Both the position numbers and the translations under genes were made by a program. From Heterohyrax brucei (Eukaryota; Chordata; Mammalia; Hyracoidea; Procaviidae), in assembly GCA_028571685.1 (NCBI GenBank), contig CM053143.1, positions 997,501 to 1,061,500 on the forward strand: DNA of 64,000 nucleotides, read 5' to 3'. The notes beneath the pieces were generated by a model that had not been told where the DNA came from, did no database searches, and worked only from the letters and a program-made list of their open reading frames with translations. Below are positions 56,460-64,000 of this stretch, one piece after another. Every line of letters begins with the position of its first letter. Position 1 is the first letter of the stretch.

Positions 56460-56690
56460 GTTATTCAACAAAGAAATGAAGAATGTGATCATACCCAATT
56501 TTTAATTGAAGAGAAGGAGTCAAAAGAAGAAGATTTTTATGAAGATCTTGACAGATTTGAAGAAAGTGGTACCCAGGAGTCACGCATCAGCCCGTATACC
56601 TTCTGCAAAGCTTTTCCTTTTCACATAATATTTGACCGGGATCTAGTGGTCACCCAGTGTGGCAATGCCATATACAGAGTGCTTCCACAG
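56460..56690 (+). CDS. GUCY1B1: GUCY1B1 coding exon (end of H-NOX, acidic linker, start of PAS; residues 166-242)
   Basis: This 231-bp, 77-codon, phase 0-0 exon encodes [20 protein letters not shown] to [17 protein letters not shown]. The first ~20 residues end the H-NOX fold. A strongly acidic stretch follows ([20 protein letters not shown]). Then comes the start of the PAS (H-NOXA) domain that mediates contact with the alpha subunit and relays the NO signal ('[17 protein letters not shown]'). Splice sites are GACATCTAG|GT and CAG|GTAAAA. Relative to the human protein as I recall it, one residue in the acidic linker is Ser instead of Asn (EESGTQ), a mild change in a non-conserved part. Confidence 0.97.
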
Positions 56691-57038
56691 GTAAAATGAC
56701 ATCACGTTTTCGTCAGACCTGAGAAGAAAGGCCGCGGAGACACCGCTGTTACGCATGGCCATTCATTCAACACTTTTGACCATGTATTGTGTGTAGCATG
56801 CAGTACATCATATATCTCATACGTTGTTTAACCATGAGCCGAGCATATTTGAGCATATTACACTTTTCCTTATCACAACTATTTATTTTATTTTTTTCTG
56901 TTTTTATCACTTACAGGGATAGTAGGAAAATTATGTGGGAATGGCATGCTTGTTTTAATGAGAAAACAAGTAACTGTAGTGATAATCATCTTTCACTTTT
57001 TTATTAATTCGTCGAGTGAATATTCCTTGGATATCTTT

Positions 57039-57332
57039 ATTGTTGTTAGTGGCCATCAGATAGGCCCCTAATTCATGGTGTCCCTGTGCACTGCAGAACA
57101 AACATTGTGATGCATAGTGTTTTCACTGGCGGATTTTCAAAAGTAGGTCACTGGACCTCTCTTCCTAGTCCGTGTTAGCTTGTTAACATCACTGAAAGCT
57201 GCTCAGCATCGTCACAGCACTTAAGTCTCTCCTCACAAACTGGTGGTAGCTGCTCATGAAGTGCATTTGCTGTCAGTCAAACCCAGCCCCCTGCATCGAA
57301 GGTGAAGATTCTACCGTTGATCCACCAATACC
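57039..57332 (-). repeat. afrotherian SINE, long form with tRNA-Gly-like head
   Basis: The antisense strand reads TGGTGGATCAACGGTAGAAT at its 5' end (a tRNA-Gly-like A-box region), then 'ggtccagtgacctacttttg' and a tail 'ggccactaacaacaat'. Full-length example of the family at 399-697. Confidence 0.78.
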
Positions 57333-57399
57333 CTCTTAGGCTGAAAATACCTTCCGAAAAACAAGAATTGACATTTTCAAGAATGATGGGGTAAAAAGA

Positions 57400-57414
57400 G
57401 GGAGGGAGGGAGGG
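57400..57414 (+). other. minimal G-quadruplex motif in the intron
   Basis: GGGAGGGAGGGAGGG: four G-triplets with single-A loops on the sense strand, inside a purine-rich tract (57395-57450). Confidence 0.7.
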
Positions 57415-57663
57415 AAAGAAGAAGGTATAGAGGGAGGAAAGGAAGGGAACAATAAAGTGGAAAAATACAGAAAATATTATGGGGTTTATAGAAAAGGCAT
57501 CAGAAGGCAACCCTTAGGGTAACTGTGGAAACCTGTATTTCCGTTGCATTATTTAGACCTATTTGTAAAAATGCTTTTATTTTACTTACTCTTTTATTCC
57601 GGCTACAGACTTACATTCCAGTTGTCATGACACGCACCCAGGGGTACTTTTTGCTTGTAATTA

Positions 57664-57752
57664 AAACCCAAAGTCAACTCATTGCCAGTGAGTTGATTCT
57701 GACTCCCAGCAAGCCTAGAGGAAGAATAGAACTGTCCCGTAGAGTTTCTTGA
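57664..57752 (-). repeat. SINE 3'-half fragment
   Basis: 'aaacccaaagtcaactcatt' with 'gagttgattctgactcccag' and 'agaactgtcccgtagagttt'. The tRNA-derived head is missing. Confidence 0.75.
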
Positions 57753-57949
57753 TAATTGAGAAGTTACCCAGATGGAGTCAGAGTAAACCTATAAATCTGA
57801 TGGTAGAACGGTATGCTTCCTGGGCTCCTTTGCAGGTTGCTGCTTCCTCGGCATACGTCAGTTCACTTCTGTCTGCCGGTTTCCCTCTGTTATGACATGA
57901 CGACAGGACAGGACACGAGGAAGACTTAGTCCAGTGGCAGGTCCACTGT

Positions 57950-58212
57950 AAACATTAGAAGTGAGGATGGAGAGACCTCCACTCGCTTACTTTGGACATT
58001 ATCATCAGGAAGGACTAATTGCTAGAAAGTGGCATCGTGTCTGGTAGAACAATGAAAACAAGAGAAATCCTGCATGAGGTGGAGTGACACAGTGGCTGCA
58101 GCAGTGGACTTAAACATAGCAGCAGTTGGGTGCAGGCCCAGGCAGTGTTTCGTTCTGTTACCCGTAAGGTGATCATGAGTTGGAGCCCACTCGAAGACAG
58201 CTAGCAACAACA
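57950..58212 (+). mobile_element. RTE-type LINE, 3' end
   Basis: 'ttactttggacattatcatc', 'cacagtggctgcagcagtgg', 'ggcccaggcagtgtttcgtt' and 'agacagctagcaacaacag' are sense 3'-end landmarks of RTE, as at 9400-9656. 57770-57950 may be more of the same copy but is too diverged to say. Confidence 0.7.
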
Positions 58213-58590
58213 GTGGGACTATTATTATCCCTTTGGAGTTCTGCTGATGTTTTTGGTATTTAAACTTCATTTTAAACATTAGGAATTTAATGCTTCATGC
58301 TACTTTTTAAAAGATAAGTTTTTGTTTCTCTTAAAATGCTTTTTTAAATTTGAATGTGCTGATATTTAACATTAGTCATTTGAATCTATTTTAAGTTCTG
58401 TGTTCATGCAAGCAGTTATATCCATGTAACCACGGAGTTGCATACGTCAAGATTTGAGTCCTTAGTTTTCTATCAAATAGGTGTAATTTTCTTTTCTAAT
58501 AAAATGTAATTCAGTTGGTTTAATCTAGTAACATATCAAATCATAAATTTTATTTTAAATAATGATGGGTACTTTTTATGTACATTTCAG
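58213..58590 (+). other. GUCY1B1: intron end with acceptor
   Basis: AT-rich intron ending TTTTTATGTACATTTCAG at 58590. No repeat recognised. Confidence 0.5.
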
Positions 58591-58707
58591 CTGCAGCCTG
58601 GGAATTGTAGCCTTTTGTCTGTCTTCTCTCTGGTTCGTCCTCATATTGACATTAGTTTCCATGGGATCCTTTCACACATCAATACAGTTTTTGTATTGAG
58701 AAGCAAG
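58591..58707 (+). CDS. GUCY1B1: GUCY1B1 coding exon (PAS domain, residues 243-281)
   Basis: This 117-bp, 39-codon, phase 0-0 exon encodes [20 protein letters not shown] through NTVFVLRSK, the central part of the PAS/H-NOXA domain, which in the family helps dimerise beta-1 with the alpha subunit. The acceptor is CATTTCAG|CT and the donor AAG|GTAATC. The frame is continuous with both neighbours and the residues match the mammalian protein as I know it. Confidence 0.97.
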
Positions 58708-59633
58708 GTAATCATTATGTTATTTCATTAAATCTAAGTGTGTAAGGCATATTACAAAGTGCAAGTGATCAGGAGGGAAATTTAGCTACTATCACATCCT
58801 GTGAGATGCAGAAAGTATAGAGAGAGAAAAACTAAGCCTCCAAGGCAGACCTGTTTAAGATGCAATCTTAGTGATGTTTGGTTTGCATGAAGCAGAGGAA
58901 TGGTATCAGCTGAACAGAACAAAAGTTTTAGAGAATGTCTTGTTCTGACAGCTCGCTTTCAGATAACAGAATCACCATCTTTGGCTCTTGTGCAGCTACA
59001 GTGCCTGGTTTTTGAAAATAGAAGAATTTATGAAGATATTTTTTTAAAACTTCACACAAAACCACTGATTTATTCTTCCTTCACTTGTCCGTTGTTATAA
59101 ATTATCTGCCGTTTTTGTGGGAAAATAAGGTTGATAAAATAGTCATTCTGTTGATAATTTAGGTGGTGCCAGATACCATGCTTTCTATACTTGGGATAGA
59201 TAGGAAAAAAAAAAACAACAAAAAAACCCCCCAGTATTGTCAGGGTATTGTCAGGAGTTATTTTCGTGGGGTCCCTAGCTCCTCCTTCTTAGACCCCTCC
59301 TGAAGGTCTTGCCGCCACAGACTCCATGTGCCTAGAACTGAGTACTTTCCAGGTCAATGTGAACTCAGGAGCTGGATAGGGCTGGGGGGCCTTGATGTCT
59401 TGCAGCCAGACTGGAAAATCACAAAAAAGGATTCACAGAGGTTATAAATAAATATGTGAACAGTCACTGTGCTGGCTGTCTGGCAGAACTTGGGGGAAAT
59501 ATCCTCTCCTGTTCTAATTGATGTACCTATTCTCTCCGTTCATTTGATGGGAAATGAAGTATGTGTATCATTTTTGCTAAATTGTTAGGTATGGGAAAGG
59601 TGCAAGTTAATGGTTATATCTTGCCCTTTCAAG
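58708..59633 (+). other. GUCY1B1: short intron, nothing recognised
   Basis: A 926-bp intron. A short A-rich/C-run patch at about 59204-59232 and a GC-richer stretch at 59270-59400 carry no recognisable repeat. Confidence 0.5.
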
Positions 59634-59767
59634 GAAGGATTGTTGGATGTGGAGAAACTGGAATGTGAAGATGAACTGACTGGGACTGAGATTAGCTGCC
59701 TTCGTCTCAAGGGTCAGATGATCTACTTACCAGAGGCAGATAGCATACTTTTTCTGTGCTCACCAAG
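59634..59767 (+). CDS. GUCY1B1: GUCY1B1 coding exon (PAS domain end, residues 282-326)
   Basis: This 134-bp exon encodes [20 protein letters not shown] to SILFLCSP and then the first two bases (AG) of Ser326. It holds the C-terminal strands of the PAS domain ('[20 protein letters not shown]'). The acceptor CCCTTTCAAG|GA is weaker than the others (AAG instead of CAG). The donor is AG|GTAATA. The next exon begins with T to complete AGT (Ser), so phases agree. Confidence 0.97.
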
Positions 59768-60738
59768 GTAATAACTTCTAGATTAATTATAATTGATTAT
59801 AACTACTTGTCATTAGCTAACAAAGAAATTCAATAAAATTGTATTCAGTTACCTCAGCATATTCCGAAATGTGATTGTCGTTTACAACCTTTGTTATAGA
59901 CTTCTCTGTAACAAAGAGAATCTCATTCACTGCATGTCAGTAAACATACAATAAATCTGTTATATTTTACTTGTGCCTTAATTTGCTAAGTATTTAGGCT
60001 GTTGGACAGTGAGATAGCTAATCTGTGGTGGCCTAATTCTGTAGAATTTGTACCTTCAAAAGAGGCATCATGTAGAGTAGAAAAGCAGTTCTATGAACTA
60101 TTTAATATGATATCATACGTACGTGAATGCTTTTAATAAATGTCTAGTATGATGGCATATGTGTGTGGTAGCAAGAGATGTTCTTTTTCTACAATATATT
60201 AGTAAAAATCATGCGAGGAGTTGACTTGTTTTGGGCTTTGAACTATTTCATGTTAAAAATATTTACTTTGGTCATGGCACATTATTCAAACTATATTTTG
60301 AAACTGAAAAAAAAATTTCTGAAAAACAGCAGAGGAAAAAAAGTTTTCATTGGTGTCTTCCCACTTTGAGGAAGGATTCCACCAGATTGCTCATAGGAAA
60401 ACACAGTAACAAAAATACCTGTAAATCTGTTATAATAAAACCTTAGAAAAACATATTTTCCAGAAAATGGATGTTTTAGAAAATATAATTTTTCTAATTA
60501 TTAGATCTTTAGAAATGTATAATTGTGGAACTTATTAGGTGATTACTTGTATACTTGTGACTGTGTATAATCAAAATGTATATACATTTTGTAACTAGTT
60601 ATGAAAGCGTGTTGTAATGGGCTGTTTGTAAAAATTTAATTTAAAATCCACTATGATTAATTTTCATGTAAAGGTACTGTATTAAAATTTCTGGAAAAAA
60701 AATCTAGTAATTTTTGTAACAACCTCCTTTAGTATTAT
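59768..60738. other. intron, nothing recognised
   Basis: AT-rich intron with no nameable repeat. The 71-codon frame at 60231-60446 looks like chance. Confidence 0.4.
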
Positions 60739-60903
60739 TTGCTGTTGCTGTTAGGTGTCCTTGTGTCAAGTAGGCAACGCTGTACTCCTGCCTCAGGGCA
60801 GTAGAACTGCCTTCGTAGGGTTTCTAAGGAGCAGCTGGTAAATGCAAACTGCCAGCTTTTTGATTAACAGCCAAGCTCTTAACCACTTCCCAGCCAAGGC
60901 TCC
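60739..60903 (-). repeat. afrotherian SINE, diverged
   Basis: Antisense copy, 'gctgttgctgttaggtgtcc' to 'cccagccaaggctcc', with the B-box complement 'aatgcaaactgccagctttt'. Confidence 0.8.
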
Positions 60904-61536
60904 ATTAGTATTACTAAGGTAGTTTCAAAAAGACATAAGAACAGTGCTTATTTTCCTTGAGAAATACAGATCATAAATACGGGAGGTAGAATTAGGGAAA
61001 ACAATTTATATATTTTTTGTGAATAGTCTACATTGATTTAAATGTATCTTAATGTTTTATCAATAAGTGTTTTCTTCTGTCTCTGGCCAGGTTGATGTTT
61101 ACTAGGATGACAACTTCTTAGTAGGCAAAACCTCTGTTCTTGGAGAGACAGATTTCTCTGGATAAAAATTGTAGTCTGTTAGTTTAGTGCCATGTGCAGA
61201 AACTGGTCACATAGCAACATACTGAGGTGGTTTTCTGGGATCTACTCATGTGTATAGAAATATGTGTCCACGTTGAATAAATAAAGCAAGTGGTCAATTA
61301 AAAATGTTTTTATTTATAAAATAAATTTTTCCAAAATGATAAGGATAAATGTAAAAAACTGTTTTAACAGTTAATTAAAAATAATGACTTTGTTTAGAAC
61401 AGTGAGACTTTTATAATTATCTTTTCTGTCCCAGTATGAGCATTGTTACTGATTCATTTTCATTTTAAACATCATATCTTTTTTCCTCTGTCATGAGCAA
61501 GTCTTATGCCATTGTGCAGATGATAAGCCCTGTTTG
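60904..61536. other. intron, nothing recognised
   Basis: Unassigned AT-rich intron. Confidence 0.4.
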
Positions 61537-61697
61537 GAGCCCTGATGGGCCCAGTGCTTAAGAGCTATAGCTACTGACCACAAGATTGGCAGTTCAAGTG
61601 AACCAGCCACTCCTTGGAAACTCTATGGGGTAGTTCTGCTCTGTCCTGTTGGGTCATTATGAGTTAGCATCAACTCAGCAGCAACAAGTTTGTTATC
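61537..61697 (+). repeat. afrotherian tRNA-derived SINE, short form
   Basis: Sense copy, 'ggagccctgatgggcccagt' to 'ctcagcagcaacaagtttgt'. Confidence 0.88.
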
Positions 61698-62751
61698 TTT
61701 TTGGTTTTGTGGCCTGTTTACACATGGATTGATTTCTGCAAGTGGGCTTTAACTGTCATATATTCAGTTTAGCAAAATGAAACTGGAAAGTCATGTACTT
61801 CATTGCTAAACTCTAGTTATTTTCTGTAGTAGCCTACTGATTTTTACTTCGGTTTATCAACAATCTACTGAAAATATACTGCAGAGAGTGCTTTTATTTA
61901 CCCAAGATTCTTCAGTAAAGTAATAGTTCTGTAATTTTGCAAAAATTCTTACTGTGAGCGACCAGAAGTCATTATTTTGCATTTAAAGAGTTAAAAACCA
62001 ATAATATAATCTTAATACAAAATGAAAAGCAAACAAAAAACAAGTCATTTTTTTACTTACAAGATCTTCACTGAATCCCTAGGCATTTTTATGTTGTTTT
62101 TGAAGTGACCTATGATAATTTAAAAAGATGCATAAAGTTCAATAATTGCAAATAGTGTTTCAAATAAATGAGAAAAATTAGAGAATGTAAGCGCAGTTCA
62201 AGAGATTAGAGCTACAAGTAAGAGTAACAGATAAACTACATGTCAGAATGTCTTAAACACCTAAAACACATATGGAAGTTGGATCATAAGTCTGGCTGTA
62301 AACTTTTCATCATCACATTTTAAAGGAAAAAGCAATTATTTATAAGATTCATAGACTGCAGAAACCAAAAAAGAACTAGTTTCTCAAAAGAAACACCATT
62401 ACCCTAGATAAAAATTTCTGTGTAAAATAAGATAGGAGAACATATATGACCATAAATAATAACCTTGTATTAAATCCCTGGATAATTTTTATAGGATAAT
62501 TGTCTGCCTTGCCTTACAGTTTAGAATAATGGTACCATAAGTATGCAGTTCAGCAAAAGTACGTTTCTATTTTCTGCTTTGTGATAAATGGTAAATATCT
62601 AAAAGAATAAAGTCATATGCTTCATTTTTTTTTCCAGGCTGAGCTTTTTGATGGGTAACAGATGGTAGGGTTATTCTCTTTAATAGTCAATAAGGTTTAA
62701 TATTGCCGTGTGTCAACTGGGGCTGATTTTGTCACTTTTTGTGTGTGACAG
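61698..62751 (+). other. GUCY1B1: intron end with acceptor
   Basis: AT-rich intron without a nameable repeat. A TTTTTTTTTCCAG acceptor-like site occurs at 62626-62638 but opens no family-matching frame. The real acceptor is TTTTTGTGTGTGACAG at 62751. Confidence 0.5.
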
Positions 62752-62949
62752 TGTAATGAACCTGGATGACTTGACAAGAAGAGGTCTGTATTTGAGTGAC
62801 ATCCCATTGCATGATGCCACTCGTGATCTTGTACTTTTGGGAGAACAATTCAGAGAGGAATATAAACTGACCCAGGAACTGGAAATCCTCACCGACAGGC
62901 TACAGCTCACCCTAAGAGCCCTGGAAGATGAAAAGAAAAAGACAGACAC
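62752..62949 (+). CDS. GUCY1B1: GUCY1B1 coding exon (PAS-to-cyclase helical linker, residues 326-392)
   Basis: This 198-bp exon starts with the T that completes Ser326, encodes [20 protein letters not shown] to [14 protein letters not shown], and ends with AC, the first two bases of Thr392. After the PAS end (about residue 345) the sequence becomes a long charged helix with heptad-like hydrophobics ([20 protein letters not shown], then [15 protein letters not shown]): the signalling helix/coiled coil that couples the sensor part to the cyclase domains. The acceptor is GTGTGACAG|T, with a tract of alternating GT rather than pyrimidines. The donor is AC|GTAAGA. The next exon, outside the window, should begin the cyclase domain. 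Confidence 0.97.
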
Positions 62950-63027
62950 GTAAGAGTATAACCCATAAAGAAGGGCACAACTGCTATTCTCACTATAATG
63001 TAACTCTCATAGTTAAGTAGGAATAAA

Positions 63028-63168
63028 GACTTGGCGGTCTACTTCTGAAGCTCAGATAATGAAAACTCTATGAATCACAAAGTTGAGATCCCCTGGCATT
63101 TTGTTCCCTCATGCATGGGATTGCCAAGAGTTGAGGGCTGACTCATTGGCAGCTAACAAGAAAAACAG
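63028..63168 (+). repeat. afrotherian long-form SINE, 3' part
   Basis: 'ggcggtctacttctgaagct', 'gaaaactctatgaatcacaa' and 'tcattggcagctaacaagaa' are the body and tail of the long-form SINE. The tRNA-like head is missing. Confidence 0.65.
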
Positions 63169-64000
63169 CTATAGTTAAGATTGATAAGGAGACCAAAATA
63201 GCATGGGACTCATAGCTCTGGAGTCATACATAAAATCTTCCACATCTCTTTTAATAAGAAAATTATGCATACAAAATTAGATCAGCCTGAATGGTTGTAA
63301 GAATATGTTTTCTATTTGTATAAGCCACATTGAAAGAAAACCTTTCAAAACATCCCTCTCAAAATTTATTAAGATGAATTGGATGCATATACTTTAAAAT
63401 GGATCTATTCATTCTTTCATTCATATGGGAGCTGTATACTGGGCCTCTGTGTGCTAGGGCCTGACCAGGTGCTGATGTTTAGACTGACCTTTGTATGTAT
63501 TTAAAACTGACCTTTATATGTACTTAAAAGCAAGTCTTTACTTTGTGAATTATTTTAGATCCTAGTACTTGTGAATCTGACGTATAACACATTAACAAAA
63601 ATATCAAAATATTATTACTGTTTTTCTATGAGTTAGTTATTAAATTATGAAATAACAAATAGCATTAAAGGTAATAAAGTTAATACTACATTTTCAAGTA
63701 ATGTATCTAAAAAGTTGTTTATTTTAAAATATGCATCATGTAGACAGCTTAGCCTTGTTTCCACAGTTAGTTAAAACCACTAAATCACCAAAGTTCATAA
63801 GAGATTTTACCCTGGTTCTTGTGTATTCATTTTTAATATTTTATAATGTGAAACTGTCTTGCTGGAGAATGGAACTGATTACTTCCCATAGGAACTGTTT
63901 TACTCTCATCAGACTCTCAGCCTTTGTACTTCTGTTGATGCATGTCTTGGCACCCATGGTACACGCACATAAACACTTCAGTTAACTCTTTATTAATTAA
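63169..64000. other. intron, one weak MIR/L2-like patch
   Basis: 63405-63480 ('attcattctttcattcatat', 'tgtgctagggcctgacc') resembles an antisense MIR/L2 end. The rest is unassigned AT-rich intron; the 84-codon frame at 63731-63985 shows no family signature. Confidence 0.4.

Larger units (their letters stand above)
1..64000 (+). other. GUCY1B1: GUCY1B1 locus, internal part of the gene
   Basis: The window lies wholly inside the soluble guanylate cyclase beta-1 gene. Seven exons on the + strand join in phase to give codons ~26 to 392 of a protein usually about 619 residues long. The beta-1 subunit pairs with an alpha subunit in the cytosol, binds heme in its N-terminal H-NOX domain, senses nitric oxide and activates the C-terminal cyclase that makes cGMP. 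The first ~25 codons and the promoter are upstream of base 1; the cyclase domain is downstream of base 64000. Intron sizes seen are 1.7, 35.4, 3.4, 1.9, 0.9 and 3.0 kb. No stop codon or frameshift interrupts the joined exons, so this looks like the functional locus and not a processed copy. Residue numbers follow the human protein from memory. Confidence 0.95.

Noticed and set aside
62626..62640. Acceptor-like TTTTTTTTTCCAG as start of an extra exon
   Set aside because: The sequence after it quickly meets stops and does not match the protein; the true exon with matching phase begins at 62752.
62713..62949. 78-codon minus-strand frame overlapping the last GUCY1B1 exon
   Set aside because: Exact antisense shadow of a conserved coding exon; there is no independent evidence for an antisense gene.
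1..64000. CRISPR arrays, operons, bacterial-type defence systems or phage
   Set aside because: The window is a spliced mammalian gene with SINE, LINE and LTR repeats. No spaced short-repeat array or prokaryotic gene layout is present.

Overview
The window is vertebrate nuclear DNA from an afrotherian mammal, most likely an elephant or close relative. The evidence is the dense load of tRNA-derived SINEs with the afrotherian tail, RTE retroelements that share that tail, and a lineage-type L1 family. The species call is an inference; manatee or hyrax cannot be excluded by eye.

The only protein-coding gene I can support is GUCY1B1, the beta-1 subunit of the NO receptor soluble guanylate cyclase, on the + strand. 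Seven consecutive internal coding exons are present (15554-15654, 17321-17439, 52825-53022, 56460-56690, 58591-58707, 59634-59767, 62752-62949). All have GT-AG borders and matching phases, and they join into one open frame from about residue 26 to 392. They encode most of the heme-binding H-NOX domain (including the proximal His105 and the YxSxR motif), the PAS domain and the helical linker. The start exons lie upstream of the window and the cyclase catalytic exons lie downstream.

The rest is intron and repeats. 1-15.5 kb is intron with SINEs, decayed RTE copies on both strands (9.0-13.1 kb) and an ancient L2 (14.3-15.2 kb). 17.4-52.8 kb is a 35-kb intron inside the H-NOX region. It carries a 6.1-kb L1 with a perfect 18-bp target-site duplication (19.8-26.0 kb), a cluster of SINEs (26.3-28.1 kb), two MaLR-like solo LTRs (29.7-30.5 and 33.0-33.5 kb), an RTE fragment (31.8-32.5 kb), and two abutting near-full-length L1s (37.9-51.9 kb) that split an MLT1-like LTR. 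All three large L1s are antisense to the gene and have broken ORFs. 52.8-64 kb holds the last five exons with short introns and scattered SINEs.

I found no undescribed gene system. The observations most worth checking are a ~200-bp direct duplication flanking the His105 exon, very short SINE/RTE 3'-end insertions (27 and 53 bp) that still have target-site duplications, the abutting L1 pair, and a back-to-back inverted SINE pair. Family names for repeats are from memory of consensus sequences; no database search was run.
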